Assembly: GCA_045534165.1 (NCBI GenBank)
Contig: JAZSJD010000055.1
Location: forward strand, 1 to 64,000
Reading direction: 5' to 3'
DNA: 64,000 nt
Source: SIG575 sp045534165
GTDB lineage: Bacteria > Bacillota > Clostridia > Oscillospirales > Acutalibacteraceae
A program made the position numbers and the translations under genes. The notes under the pieces are model-generated. The model did not search any database, was not told where the DNA came from, and saw nothing but the letters and a program-made list of their open reading frames with translations. Position 1 is the stretch's first letter; every line of letters starts with the position of its first letter. Below, in pieces: positions 51,678 through 61,055 of the stretch.

Positions 51678-52100
51678 ATGATTATTATGTCTGTTGATTA
51701 TGGCGATACCAGAACAGGTGTCGCCATATGTGATAAAAAAGAGATTTTAGCAAGTCCTGTAACTGTCATAACAGAACGTTACAGACCAAATTTAATTAAA
51801 AAACTTTCAGAAATTATCAGTGAACGTAAACCGGAACTGATAGTTGTGGGACTGCCTAAAAATATGGATGGAACCTGCGGTGAAAGATGCGAAAAATGCA
51901 TTGAATTTGCTAATGAAATTAAAGAAGTTACAGGAATTGATGTTGATATGTGGGATGAGCGTCTGACAACAGTTTCTGCATACCGGGCTTTAAATGAAGC
52001 TGATTTTCATGGCAGAAAAACACGAAATGTAATCGATGCAGTAGCAGCAGTTACGATTTTACAGGATTATTTGGCGCGCAGAAAATCGCAAAACAACTAA
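51678..52100 (+). CDS. ruvX: Putative pre-16S rRNA nuclease / Holliday junction resolvase homologue
   Basis: A 140-residue RNase H-fold protein of the YqgF/RuvX family, proposed to trim pre-16S rRNA. The first acidic motif is SVDYGDTRTGVAI (~5-17), followed by VVGLPKNMDGTCGER (~57-71), the YqgF block DMWDERLTTVSA (~94-105) and the last Asp in NVIDAVAAVTIL (~120). It begins 3 bases after the PBP stop; internal ATGs at 51687 are possible starts. Confidence 0.92.
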   Translation: MIIMSVDYGDTRTGVAICDKKEILASPVTVITERYRPNLIKKLSEIISERKPELIVVGLPKNMDGTCGERCEKCIEFANEIKEVTGIDVDMWDERLTTVSAYRALNEADFHGRKTRNVIDAVAAVTILQDYLARRKSQNN

Positions 52101-52150
52101 TTTTCATATTTACATTGCTTATGCATAAAATTTTATGAGGTGCATTAGTA

Positions 52151-52873
52151 ATGATAACGCGAAAAAAATTAGTTTTCATAGTTACTGTAATTTTAACAAT
52201 ATCTTTTATTTCAAGTATTTTCTACATCAATAATGTTTCAAAGTTTAAACAGGTTGATAGCGTCAATGTAAAAACTGATAAGATTAAGGTTATAATTGAT
52301 GCGGGACATGGTGGTGTTGATGGGGGAGCAGTAGCTTCCGATTCTACACTTGAAAAAGATATAAATCTTGATATAGCATTGAAATTAAATGAAATGCTTC
52401 AATTGATCGGTGCTGAGACAATACTGACCCGTAGCAGTGACATTTCAATTCATAGTGAGTCTGCTAAAACAATACGTGCAAAAAAAGTCAGCGATATACA
52501 TAATCGGTTTTCTATAATTGAAAACAACCCTGACTATATATTTATCAGCATACATCAAAATTCTTTTTCAGATTCAAAATATAAAGGTGCTCAGATTTTT
52601 TATTCACCAAATAATTCATCCAGTGTTGATTTAGCAAGGTGTATACAATCAAGTTTAACTTCACAGCTTCAACCTGATAACAGCCGTGAAATTAAAAAAT
52701 GTACTACTGATGTATTTTTAGTTTATCATTCACAATCAACGGCTGTTCTTTGTGAGTGTGGTTTTTTATCAAACTCTAATGATCTGATAAATCTGAAAAA
52801 CGATAAGTATCGGAGTAAAATAGCATTTTGTATTTTTAATGGTATATTGGATTATTATTCTTCATTTGCATAA
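52151..52873 (+). CDS. cwlD: Sporulation N-acetylmuramoyl-L-alanine amidase CwlD
   Basis: A 240-residue Amidase_3 protein with an N-terminal membrane anchor (LVFIVTVILTISFISSIFYI). The zinc and catalytic residues are in IDAGHGGVDGGA (~48), LEKDINLDIALKL (~66), SIHQNSF (~138) and VLCECGFLSN (~199). In sporulating Firmicutes CwlD removes peptides for the muramic-delta-lactam of the spore cortex; the size and anchor fit. It is followed after 15 bases by radA. Confidence 0.85.
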   Translation: MITRKKLVFIVTVILTISFISSIFYINNVSKFKQVDSVNVKTDKIKVIIDAGHGGVDGGAVASDSTLEKDINLDIALKLNEMLQLIGAETILTRSSDISIHSESAKTIRAKKVSDIHNRFSIIENNPDYIFISIHQNSFSDSKYKGAQIFYSPNNSSSVDLARCIQSSLTSQLQPDNSREIKKCTTDVFLVYHSQSTAVLCECGFLSNSNDLINLKNDKYRSKIAFCIFNGILDYYSSFA

Positions 52874-52888
52874 ACGGAGGTGTCTTTT

Positions 52889-54259
52889 ATGGCAAATAAA
52901 ACAAAGGTTGTATATGTTTGTAGCGACTGCGGGTACGAAAGCTCAAAATGGTATGGCTCTTGTCCCGGTTGTGGCGAATGGAATACAATGCAGGAAGATG
53001 TACGTGTTCCTGTAACTTCCAAAACATCAAAATCAGTTTCCTTATCAGGTGCTGCAAAAGCAATACAAATCAAAGATATTTCGTTTGCTGATGAAGTAAG
53101 GTATAAGACCGGTATGAATGAATTGGACAGAGTTCTTGGCGGAGGACTCGTAAAAGGTTCACTGGTTTTACTCAGCGGTGACCCCGGTATCGGTAAATCA
53201 ACAATACTTTTGCAAATATGCCAGCACTTGGGTGAAAATCATAATATCTTATATGTTTCAGGTGAAGAATCGTCAAGACAGATTAAAATTCGTGCTGACA
53301 GACTTGGCGTGGAAACAGACAAGCTTTCGGTTATGTGTGAAACTGATGCTGAAAAAATCGCTGAATTCATTCGTAGTGAAAAGCCTGAGATAGTTATTAT
53401 CGATTCAATACAGACAATGAATATATCAGAAATTTCATCTTCTCCTGGTAGTGTTTCACAAGTAAGAGAATGTACAAATTTATTGATGAGAACAACAAAA
53501 AGTCTTGATATTCCGATGTTTGTTGTGGGTCATGTAAACAAAGACGGTAACATTGCAGGCCCAAAAGTCTTAGAACATATTGTTGATGCTGTTTTATATT
53601 TTGAAGGCGACAGAAACCTTTCTTACCGAATTTTGAGAGCTGTAAAAAACAGATATGGCTCAACCAATGAAATAGGTGTTTTTGAAATGATGGACAGAGG
53701 ACTTGAAGAAGTCGAAAATCCGTCAATGATGCTCATTTCCGGAAGGCCGAAAAACACTTCAGGTTGTTGTATAGCCTGCGTTATGGAAGGTTCTCGACCC
53801 ATTCTTGCTGAAGTACAAGCTCTTGTCACATCTTCAGGATTTGGCAATCCGAGAAGAATGGCTACTGGATTTGATTACAACAGGATGGCTATGATTCTGG
53901 CTGTATTGGAGAAAAGGGGAGGATACTTTTTCGGAAATATGGACAGTTATGTTAATGTTGTCGGTGGTCTGCGTCTTGATGAACCGGCAACAGATTTATC
54001 AGTAGCTTTAGCCCTTGTTTCATCACTAAAAGAAGTACCCGTAGATGATGGTTTAATCGCTTTTGGTGAAATTGGTCTCGGCGGTGAATTAAGAGCAGTA
54101 AGCAATTGCGAGCAAAGAATCAAAGAAGCTGCACGTCTCGGATTCACAAAATGCATTATACCTGCTTATAACCTGAAAAATTTAAAAACAAAAACAGATG
54201 GTATAGAAGTGCTTGGTGCAAAATATATAAGACAAGCTTTTGCTGTTGCATTGGGATGA
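52889..54259 (+). CDS. radA: DNA repair protein RadA
   Basis: A 456-residue RecA-like protein that promotes branch migration in recombination. It has an N-terminal C4 zinc finger (CSDCGYES, GSCPGCGEW, ~11-35), Walker A GDPGIGKST (~94), the RadA-specific motif KNRYGSTNE (~254) and a Lon-protease-like C-terminal domain (~285-456, with DLSVALALVSSL and AFGEIGLGGELR). The ATG at 52889 follows GGAGGTG; an upstream in-frame GTG at 52880 lies inside the same ribosome site. Confidence 0.95.
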   Translation: MANKTKVVYVCSDCGYESSKWYGSCPGCGEWNTMQEDVRVPVTSKTSKSVSLSGAAKAIQIKDISFADEVRYKTGMNELDRVLGGGLVKGSLVLLSGDPGIGKSTILLQICQHLGENHNILYVSGEESSRQIKIRADRLGVETDKLSVMCETDAEKIAEFIRSEKPEIVIIDSIQTMNISEISSSPGSVSQVRECTNLLMRTTKSLDIPMFVVGHVNKDGNIAGPKVLEHIVDAVLYFEGDRNLSYRILRAVKNRYGSTNEIGVFEMMDRGLEEVENPSMMLISGRPKNTSGCCIACVMEGSRPILAEVQALVTSSGFGNPRRMATGFDYNRMAMILAVLEKRGGYFFGNMDSYVNVVGGLRLDEPATDLSVALALVSSLKEVPVDDGLIAFGEIGLGGELRAVSNCEQRIKEAARLGFTKCIIPAYNLKNLKTKTDGIEVLGAKYIRQAFAVALG

Positions 54260-54263
54260 TTAT

Positions 54264-54998
54264 ATGATTTATCCGCATTTACCAACAAAACAAGTAAACA
54301 AGGTTATAATCGGCAAAAATTATAGCGAACAGATTTACAAAAATTTACAGAAACTCGGAATTGAACCTGTTTTTATTTCAGAAAGCACAAATGTTCGGTC
54401 GGGGATTTGTAACCATGCAGATCTGGCATTTTGCCCGTTGACAGCAGAAAAGTGTCTTCTTAGCAAAGAACAAACTCAGCTTTTTGATATATTAAAGAAG
54501 GCAGGCTATAAACCTGAATTTATTAACGAAACTCTCGGCTATAATTATCCACAGGACGTGTTTTTAAACTGTGTTATAATCGGTAAACATATATTTTATA
54601 ATCCTGACACAGTATCCGATAAAATCACTGAATTTATCAAAAATTCTGATTTAATTGAAGTGGCTGTCAAACAAGGGTACACCAAGTGTTCAATAACACC
54701 AACCACAATTGATAGTTTCATCACTGACGATATTTCTATCGGCTCCAGAGGAGCTGAATTTGGCTTTGATGTATTGCTGATTAATAAAGCCGAAATAAAA
54801 CTGAAAGATTTTAATTACGGATTTATCGGTGGTGCAACCGGAAAAATATCAGAAAACAAAATGGCCATTACAGGTAGACTTGATAAATTATCAGACTGTG
54901 ACCGAATTAAAAAGTTCTTATTTAATAAAGATATAGAAATAATTGAACTGACTGATGGAGTAGTAGAGGATATCGGTTCAATAATTCCGTTAGTTTAA
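54264..54998 (+). CDS. Conserved hypothetical protein (DUF6873-like)
   Basis: A 244-residue soluble protein resembling what I recall as the DUF6873 / GME-fold family near radA in clostridia. It has repeated Gly-rich blocks (SESTNVRSGICNHADLAFCPLT, in part; LGYNYPQDVFLNCVIIGKH; FIGGATGKIS) that could form a pentein-like barrel with an exposed Cys, Asp and His, but I cannot assign a catalytic set with confidence. The ATG at 54264 comes 4 bases after the radA stop with only a weak GGGATGAT site, so coupling to radA is likely. Confidence 0.6.
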   Translation: MIYPHLPTKQVNKVIIGKNYSEQIYKNLQKLGIEPVFISESTNVRSGICNHADLAFCPLTAEKCLLSKEQTQLFDILKKAGYKPEFINETLGYNYPQDVFLNCVIIGKHIFYNPDTVSDKITEFIKNSDLIEVAVKQGYTKCSITPTTIDSFITDDISIGSRGAEFGFDVLLINKAEIKLKDFNYGFIGGATGKISENKMAITGRLDKLSDCDRIKKFLFNKDIEIIELTDGVVEDIGSIIPLV

Positions 54999-55038
54999 AA
55001 CAGGAGATATATAAAAATACAACAAAAAGAAAAATATC

Positions 55039-55070
55039 CAACTGCACAAAATAAATGTTTTGTGCAGTTG
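55039..55070. repeat. Perfect 13-bp hairpin
   Basis: CAACTGCACAAAA pairs with TTTTGTGCAGTTG around a 6-base loop. On the minus strand T-rich sequence follows, so it may serve as a second terminator for the flavodoxin-fold gene. Confidence 0.6.
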
Positions 55071-55085
55071 AGGGGAGTAAAACTT

Positions 55086-55184
55086 GTGGAAATGACAGTT
55101 TTTAAGCCCACAGATGCTTTCCATAAAATTAAAGCGTATCAAAGGAAATATGGCATCCTTTGGTACGCTTTTCTATTTATTTAA
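55086..55184 (+). CDS. Possible 32-residue small ORF
   Basis: A GTG at 55086 follows GAGGGGAG at 8 bases and opens 32 codons, MEMTVFKPTDAFHKIKAYQR then KYGILWYAFLFI. The second half spans the terminator hairpin at 55131-55171, and the end overlaps the convergent gene. The good ribosome site is the only strong support; it may be chance. Confidence 0.2.
   Translation: MEMTVFKPTDAFHKIKAYQRKYGILWYAFLFI
55131..55171. terminator. Bidirectional terminator between two convergent genes
   Basis: AAAGCGTATCAAAGG pairs over 15 positions (one G-T) with CCTTTGGTACGCTTT around an 11-base loop. T-rich sequence follows on both strands. Confidence 0.75.
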
Positions 55185-55721
55185 AAATCCTGACACGCTA
55201 CTAATATTGTCAATTACTCTATAATCATCTGTTACAGAAAGTTCATTTGTGTTAAAACTACCTATCAAATCGTAGATGTCTGTAACATTAATATGATGAA
55301 ATATACCGCACAATGTTTCATATGCTTTTTGCGGATTACCATCACCGCCACCAACAAGTATAACTGCACCTTTTTTAGTCTTAAAATTCAATTCTAACTC
55401 TCGGAAATATCTGGATGTGAAATACATTTGAAATCTGCTACACAAATCAAGCAGTTTTCCTGTAGGTTGCGAAAAATATATTGGCGAAGCTACAACAATA
55501 TTATCACAGTTTTCAATATAATCATATATTTCTGTCATCTCATCATTTATTGAACACCCGTTGTTATGCCAACAGTATCGACAATCTATACAAGGTGAAA
55601 TGTTAGAATAATAAGCATCAATGATTTTATATTCTCCATTGAGCTGTTCAGTTAGTTTATTGATTAGATTCACAGTGTTTCCGTTTTTGCGAGGTGAACC
55701 GTTTAAAATTAAAGTTTTCAT
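55173..55721 (-). CDS. Flavodoxin-fold NAD(P)H-dependent oxidoreductase
   Basis: A 182-residue FMN-binding protein of the NADPH-dependent FMN reductase/iron-sulfur flavoprotein type. The phosphate-binding loop LNGSPRKNGNTVNL is at residues ~5-18, followed by the Cys-rich insert CIDCRYCWHNNGC (~43-55), typical of the clostridial group, and VASPIYFSQPTG (~77). The second ligand, if the cysteines bind a metal cluster, cannot be told. It is 2 bases downstream of the GNAT gene on the minus strand. Confidence 0.82.
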   Translation of the reverse strand: MKTLILNGSPRKNGNTVNLINKLTEQLNGEYKIIDAYYSNISPCIDCRYCWHNNGCSINDEMTEIYDYIENCDNIVVASPIYFSQPTGKLLDLCSRFQMYFTSRYFRELELNFKTKKGAVILVGGGDGNPQKAYETLCGIFHHINVTDIYDLIGSFNTNELSVTDDYRVIDNISSVSGFLNK

Positions 55722-55723
55722 AA

Positions 55724-56149
55724 TTAAATCCTTTTTATCAACCCATAACTCTTTTTAAAATAACCCTGCGATTCATAAAATGCATGAGCGTATGTTCTTT
55801 GCAGACCACTATTGAGAAGAACTACTTCAATGTTGTTTTCTTTTGCATAGTTTTCTGCAACTTTGAGTAACGCAGTACCGATACCATTTCTTCGATATTC
55901 TTTCGAAACTGCAAGTCCTATTATCTTCATACCTTCATTTTCGAGTTCAAATGCAAGGTAATTCACACAACCTATGAAACCAACAACTTTGTCACCGTCA
56001 CAAGCAACAAAAATCTGATAATTATCTCGATTCATCATTTCTTCAACGCGTTTTGACAGATTAACAAGTTCGCAGTTATATCCTAAATCTTTTTCAAGAA
56101 TATCACGTATGAACATTATATCTTTATTTTCATATTTTCTATAAATCAT
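55724..56149 (-). CDS. GNAT-family N-acetyltransferase
   Basis: A 141-residue acetyltransferase of the GNAT fold. The acetyl-CoA pyrophosphate loop is KEYRRNGIGTALLKVAE (~86-102; R-x-x-G-x-G/A), preceded by the strand MKIIGLAVS and followed by VVLLNSGLQRTYAHAFYESQGYFKKSYG (~115-139, in part). The substrate is unknown. It starts with ATG at 56149 and forms a two-gene unit with the flavodoxin-fold gene. Confidence 0.85.
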   Translation of the reverse strand: MIYRKYENKDIMFIRDILEKDLGYNCELVNLSKRVEEMMNRDNYQIFVACDGDKVVGFIGCVNYLAFELENEGMKIIGLAVSKEYRRNGIGTALLKVAENYAKENNIEVVLLNSGLQRTYAHAFYESQGYFKKSYGLIKRI

Positions 56150-56295
56150 ATATTTAACCTCAAAAATTTTAGTGTACGCTTACTAAATTATACCACTCTC
56201 CCCTTTTAAAGTAAACATTTTTTTCAATCTGTCAAAATATACAATATTATAGAAAATTTATACAAAAATATTTATCATTTTTTGAAATGTTTTAC

Positions 56296-56324
56296 TTTAC
56301 TAAAGCGTTGAATTATAGTATAAT
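56296..56324 (+). promoter_or_regulatory. Promoter of the histidine operon
   Basis: TTTACT (56296-56301), a 17-base spacer and TATAAT (56319-56324). The first start codon is 35 bases further, so the leader is too short for a T-box. Confidence 0.7.
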
Positions 56325-56358
56325 ATATTGGTATATTTATATTTGGAGGTGTATCCTT

Positions 56359-57465
56359 TTGCAGCAATACATAAATTCATTGCCTATTGAGGACAAACTT
56401 ACAATTGAACTTGCAGAACTTTTCGAAAAATATGGTTATAAAAAGTACTGTATGGATAAATTTGAGGAATATAGTTTTTACAGTGATAACAGAGATTTCC
56501 TTTCCGGTGAAGGTATCATTGCTTTTAATAATTCAGACGGCAGACTTATGGCTCTTAAGCCTGATATAACTCTCTCAATTGTTAAAAATTCAAGAATTTC
56601 ATCTGATACTCTTACAAAATCATACTATAATGAAAGCGTATACAGAATCGGTAAAAATACTCACGATTATAAAGAAATTAAACAGACCGGTGTAGAAGTT
56701 CTTGGTAAACTTGATGCATACAGCATTTCAGAAATCATACTTCTTGCACTTGAAAGTCTTGACAAAATTGATACTGAAAACATTCTTTCTATTTCGCATA
56801 TGTCTGTTATTTCAGAACTTATTGAAAAATATAATATTTCTCGTAAATTAAGAAAGAAAATCATTGAATTTATCATCGGCAAAAACATGCACGATTTAAG
56901 AAAACTTCTTATTGAAAATGAAATTGATGCTGATAAATTTATTGAAATAGTTTCAATCAGTGGAAGAATCGATTGTGTTGTTGAAAAACTTGAAAAATTC
57001 ACTACTGACGGGTTCGATTTTGAACAAGCAATTTCAGATTTCAAAGTAATTTCAGATACAATCAGAATTAATGATACTGACAAAAACGTTACAGTTGATT
57101 TTTCTGTTCTGAATAACACAGATTATTATAACGGAATAATCTTCCAGGGTTTTGTAAAAAATGCTCCCAATGCTGTTCTTGCAGGTGGCAGATACGATAA
57201 CCTTGCAAACAAAATCAGAAAGCACACAGAAGCCATCGGCTTTGCAATTTACCTTGATAATCTCAATTTATGGTATCCCAACAAGAAAGATTTCGATACT
57301 GAAATTGTAATTATAAATAATGGCAGCGACGCTGCTGAACTTCTTAAATGCGTTAAAAATCTTACAGATAACGGACATTCTGTTAAAGTTGAATATAAAA
57401 AGCCAACAGATTATCGCTTTAAGACTCTTTATACATTTGATGGCACATTGAAGGAGGAAAAATAA
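56359..57465 (+). CDS. hisZ: ATP phosphoribosyltransferase regulatory subunit HisZ
   Basis: A 368-residue paralogue of histidyl-tRNA synthetase that lacks the anticodon domain and serves as regulatory subunit for short HisG. The class II core is visible in SGEGIIAFNNSDGRLMALKPDITLSI (in part: LMALKPDITLSIVK ~62-75), YYNESVYRIG (~90) and KQTGVEVLG (~110), then IIFQGFV and VLAGGRYDNLANKI near the end. The start is the TTG at 56359 with GGAGGTG 7 bases upstream; the frame opens further upstream without a site. It is the first gene of the his operon. Confidence 0.93.
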   Translation: MQQYINSLPIEDKLTIELAELFEKYGYKKYCMDKFEEYSFYSDNRDFLSGEGIIAFNNSDGRLMALKPDITLSIVKNSRISSDTLTKSYYNESVYRIGKNTHDYKEIKQTGVEVLGKLDAYSISEIILLALESLDKIDTENILSISHMSVISELIEKYNISRKLRKKIIEFIIGKNMHDLRKLLIENEIDADKFIEIVSISGRIDCVVEKLEKFTTDGFDFEQAISDFKVISDTIRINDTDKNVTVDFSVLNNTDYYNGIIFQGFVKNAPNAVLAGGRYDNLANKIRKHTEAIGFAIYLDNLNLWYPNKKDFDTEIVIINNGSDAAELLKCVKNLTDNGHSVKVEYKKPTDYRFKTLYTFDGTLKEEK

Positions 57466-58097
57466 TGCTGAACATTGCTTTACCAAAAGGACGTCTCGGC
57501 GATAAAGTTTATAACCTCCTTTCTTCAATCGGTTATGATTGTGCTGAGATTTATGCTGACAACAGAAAACTTGTGTTTGAAAATCCTGACAACGGTGTCA
57601 GATATTTACTTGTAAAGCCCTCTGATGTAGCTGTTTATATTGCTCACGGAGCAGCAGACATCGGCATTGTGGGAAAAGATTGCCTTGACGAAGGTGATTA
57701 TGACGTGTATGAACTCCTTGATCTTGATATTGGAAAATGTAATATGTGCGTTGCTGCAAAAAATGATTATGTTGAAGATCCTGACAGACCAATACGTGTT
57801 GCAACAAAATTCCCGAATATTGCAAAAAGATACTATGCTTCATTTAACCGCGAAATTGATATAATCAAACTTAACGGTTCAATTGAGATTGCTCCCCTCT
57901 TAGGTCTTTCCGATGTTATCGTAGATATTGTTGAAACAGGCACAACACTTAAAGAAAACAATCTTTCTGTTTTTGAAAAAATTATGCCTATCAGTGCAAG
58001 ACTCATTGCAAACAAATCTTCTTACAGATTTAAACAGGAAACAATAAATGAACTTACTGAAAAATTAAGTGTGAAACTTCAGGAGGTCAAAAAATGA
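57465..58097 (+). CDS. hisG: ATP phosphoribosyltransferase, short form
   Basis: A 210-residue HisG of the short type that lacks the C-terminal regulatory domain and depends on HisZ. It catalyses the first step, joining ATP and PRPP. The N-terminus is LNIALPKGRLGDKV, and the PRPP loop is VDIVETGTTLKENNL (~156-170). GIVGKDCL and ATKFPNIAKRYY are family blocks. The ATG shares one base with the hisZ stop. AAGGAGG is 7 bases before it. Confidence 0.96.
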   Translation: MLNIALPKGRLGDKVYNLLSSIGYDCAEIYADNRKLVFENPDNGVRYLLVKPSDVAVYIAHGAADIGIVGKDCLDEGDYDVYELLDLDIGKCNMCVAAKNDYVEDPDRPIRVATKFPNIAKRYYASFNREIDIIKLNGSIEIAPLLGLSDVIVDIVETGTTLKENNLSVFEKIMPISARLIANKSSYRFKQETINELTEKLSVKLQEVKK

Positions 58098-59371
58098 TTA
58101 AAATTATCAAAATGGCTGATGCAAAAAAAGAAGATATTTTAACACGTGACATTAACACAAAAAGTGGTGTTGAAGATATCGTTTCTGATATTATTGAGAA
58201 CGTCAGAAAAAATGGTGATAATGCCCTCAGAGAATACAGCCTTAAATTTGACAAAGCAGAAATAGAAAACCTTGAAGTTACAAAGGAAGAAATAGAAGAG
58301 GCTTACAATTCGGAGAGTAAAGAATTTATTACTACTCTTGAAAAAGCTAAAAATAACATTCATCATTTCCATTCTCACCAGGTAAGAAACAACTTCATTA
58401 TCAACGATAAAGATGGTGTTATTTTAGGACAAAAAATCACTCCTATTGAAAAAGTAGGCCTTTATGTGCCCGGTGGTACAGCGAGCTATCCTTCAAGCGT
58501 TCTTATGAATGCAGTTCCTGCTAAAATCGCAGGAGTAAAGGAAATTGTTATGGTTACACCGCCTGATAAATCAGGTAAAATTCCGGCACCCATTCTTGCA
58601 GCTGCTAAGGTTGCAGGTGTTGACAGAATTTTCAAAACCGGTGGAGCTCAAGCTGTTGCCGCACTTGCTTTCGGCACAGAAAGTATGCCTAAAGTTGATA
58701 AAGTTGTAGGTCCGGGCAATGTTTTCGTTGCAACTGCAAAAAGAATGCTTTATGGTATAGTTGATATTGATATGATTGCAGGTCCCAGCGAAATTCTTGT
58801 TCTTGCAGATGGTACCTGTAACCCTGAATTTGTAGCAGCTGATTTGCTTTCACAAGCGGAACACGACAAACTTGCAAGCTCTGTTCTTATTACAGATTCA
58901 GAAGAACTTGCTTACAAAGTTTCTGAAGAACTTGAAAAACAAATCCCTGAACTTCCAAGATGTGAAATAGCAAGAACTTCAATAGATACAAACGGTAAAA
59001 TTATTATTGCCGAAAATATGAGACAAGCTGTTGAAATAAGCAACGAAATTGCACCTGAGCACCTTGAAGTTTGTGTTGACAATCCCTTTGAACTTCTCAA
59101 CCTTATAACAAATGCAGGTTCAATTTTCCTTGGAAAAAATGTTCCTGAATCTTTGGGTGACTATTTAGCCGGACCTAACCACACACTTCCTACTTCTGGT
59201 ACAGCAAGGTTCAGCTCCCCTCTTTCAGTTGATGATTTCATTAAAAAATCTTCATTTATATATTTCTCTGAAGATGCTCTTAACGAAGTAGGAGAAGATG
59301 TTGTAAGATTTTCAGAAAAAGAAGGTTTGCAGGCTCATGGCAGAGCAGTAAGCAAAAGATTAAAAAAATAA
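58094..59371 (+). CDS. hisD: Histidinol dehydrogenase
   Basis: A 425-residue zinc enzyme that oxidises L-histidinol in two steps to histidine. The family signature runs IDMIAGPSEILVLADGT (~222). Zinc and substrate residues are in LLSQAEHDKLASS (~250), PEHLEVC (~317, catalytic Glu/His) and AGPNHTLPTSGTARF (~346), with the late HGRAV at ~416. The length is normal. It overlaps hisG by four bases. Confidence 0.96.
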   Translation: MIKIIKMADAKKEDILTRDINTKSGVEDIVSDIIENVRKNGDNALREYSLKFDKAEIENLEVTKEEIEEAYNSESKEFITTLEKAKNNIHHFHSHQVRNNFIINDKDGVILGQKITPIEKVGLYVPGGTASYPSSVLMNAVPAKIAGVKEIVMVTPPDKSGKIPAPILAAAKVAGVDRIFKTGGAQAVAALAFGTESMPKVDKVVGPGNVFVATAKRMLYGIVDIDMIAGPSEILVLADGTCNPEFVAADLLSQAEHDKLASSVLITDSEELAYKVSEELEKQIPELPRCEIARTSIDTNGKIIIAENMRQAVEISNEIAPEHLEVCVDNPFELLNLITNAGSIFLGKNVPESLGDYLAGPNHTLPTSGTARFSSPLSVDDFIKKSSFIYFSEDALNEVGEDVVRFSEKEGLQAHGRAVSKRLKK

Positions 59372-59383
59372 GAAGGTATCCCT

Positions 59384-60454
59384 ATGAGCAAATTTATGAG
59401 GGCAGAATATGATTCAATTATACCCTACACTCCAGGTGAACAGCTTAATGATAAAAAATACATTAAGCTCAACACAAATGAATCCCCATTTCCTGCTTCA
59501 CCAAAAGTTTCAGATGTTTTAAATAAAAATTTGATTTCATCTTTATACTTATATTCAGATCCTAAACTCAAAAATATCAAACAATCAATTGCTGATTTTT
59601 ATTCAGTAAATCCAGATCAGATTTTTGTCGGTAATGGGTCTGATGATGTAATAGCCTTTGCTTTTATGGCATTTGGTGGTCTTGGCGGTGAATTCTGTTG
59701 CCCTGATATCACATATAGTTTTTATCCTGTTTTTGCAGATTTGTTTAAAGTAAATCTTGAACAAATACCGCTTAAAGATGATTTCAGCATCGATGTCAAT
59801 GATTACGTAAACAAAGGTAAGAATATAATTATTGCTAACCCTAATGCACCTACCGGTCTTGCATTGACTCACGATGAAATTGAACTTATCGTTAAAACTA
59901 ACCCTGACAATGTTGTTGTTATTGATGAAGCTTATGTAGATTTTGCTCCGGGAGTAAGCGCAGTTGATTTAGTTGACAAATATGAAAACCTTTTAGTTAC
60001 ACAGACTTTTTCCAAAAGTCGTTCATTAGCAGGTTTAAGAGTTGGTTTTTCTGTTGCATCAAAAACATTAACAGATGACCTTGAAAAGTTAAAATATTCT
60101 TTCAACCCATATAACGTAAACACATTGTCAATTGAAGCAGCTTCTGTTGCAATCAGTGACAGAAAATACTACGAAGAAACAATCTCTGAAACAATTAAAA
60201 TCAGAGAATTCACAAAAAACGAACTAATCAAACGCGGTTTCACGTTAACAGACTCAAAAACCAATTTTATTTTTGCCAAAACAGATAAAATCCCCTCTTC
60301 TGAACTTTATACAGAATTAAGAAACAGAGGAATACTCATAAGATACTTTAACGCACCAAGAATTAGTGAATATTTCAGAATGTCTATGGGAACAATGGAT
60401 CAAATGAAAAAAGTTATTGAAGTAATAGATGCAATTATAAAGGAGCGAGAATGA
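59384..60454 (+). CDS. hisC: Histidinol-phosphate aminotransferase
   Basis: A 356-residue class I/II PLP aminotransferase. The N-terminal block is IKLNTNESPFPASP (~28), the PLP-ring site IANPNAPTGLAL (~147), the cofactor Asp in VVIDEAYVDFAPG (~183), and the Schiff-base Lys in TQTFSKSRSLAGLRVG (~209). The final Arg contact is FRMSMGT (~332). It lies 12 bases after hisD and overlaps hisB. Confidence 0.95.
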   Translation: MSKFMRAEYDSIIPYTPGEQLNDKKYIKLNTNESPFPASPKVSDVLNKNLISSLYLYSDPKLKNIKQSIADFYSVNPDQIFVGNGSDDVIAFAFMAFGGLGGEFCCPDITYSFYPVFADLFKVNLEQIPLKDDFSIDVNDYVNKGKNIIIANPNAPTGLALTHDEIELIVKTNPDNVVVIDEAYVDFAPGVSAVDLVDKYENLLVTQTFSKSRSLAGLRVGFSVASKTLTDDLEKLKYSFNPYNVNTLSIEAASVAISDRKYYEETISETIKIREFTKNELIKRGFTLTDSKTNFIFAKTDKIPSSELYTELRNRGILIRYFNAPRISEYFRMSMGTMDQMKKVIEVIDAIIKERE

Positions 60455-61041
60455 TGAGAAAATCAGATATTTCAAGAAAAACAAATGAAACTGATATTAA
60501 ACTTTCACTTACTCTTGACGGTACAGGTAAAGCTGAAATAGATACAGGTATCGGCTTTTTGGATCATATGCTTGATTTGTTTGCTAAACATGGCAGGATG
60601 GACTTGAATATCACTTGCAAAGGCGATACATACGTTGATTATCATCATTCAGCAGAAGATATCGGTATAGTTCTCGGACAAGCATTCAAAGAAGCTGTTG
60701 GTGACAAAAAAGGTATCAAAAGATATGGAAATATGATTCTTCCTATGGATGAAACATTAATTCTGGCTTCACTCGATATCAGTGGCAGAGCATTTCTTAA
60801 ATATGACCTTGAAATTCCTACTGAAAAAGTCGGTGAAATGGACACAGAACTTATTGAAGAATTTTTCATTTCTTTTGTCAGAAATGCAGACATAACTTTG
60901 CACATCAAACAGCTTGACGGAACAAATTCACACCACATAATTGAAGGTGCTTTCAAAGCCGTTGCACGTGCAATTAAAGAAGCTGTAAGCATTGATGAAA
61001 ATGCAAAAGACGAAATCCCCTCAAGCAAAGGTTTGCTTTAA
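60451..61041 (+). CDS. hisB: Imidazoleglycerol-phosphate dehydratase
   Basis: A 196-residue manganese enzyme with two similar halves, each giving metal ligands: DTGIGFLDHMLDLFAKHGRMDL (~30, in part) with DYHHSAEDIGIVLGQA (~66), and the second HHIIEGAFKAVARAI (~151). It is the monofunctional form without the N-terminal histidinol-phosphatase of E. coli. Two ATGs in tandem lie at 60451 and 60454, with AGGAG 5 bases before the first. The first overlaps the hisC stop. Confidence 0.96.
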   Translation: MMRKSDISRKTNETDIKLSLTLDGTGKAEIDTGIGFLDHMLDLFAKHGRMDLNITCKGDTYVDYHHSAEDIGIVLGQAFKEAVGDKKGIKRYGNMILPMDETLILASLDISGRAFLKYDLEIPTEKVGEMDTELIEEFFISFVRNADITLHIKQLDGTNSHHIIEGAFKAVARAIKEAVSIDENAKDEIPSSKGLL

Positions 61042-61055
61042 TCGGAGGTATAGAT

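Noticed and set aside
56150..56358. Possible T-box or attenuator before hisZ
   Set aside because: The promoter at 56296-56324 leaves about 30 bases of leader, and no GGGTGGNACC-type motif was seen.
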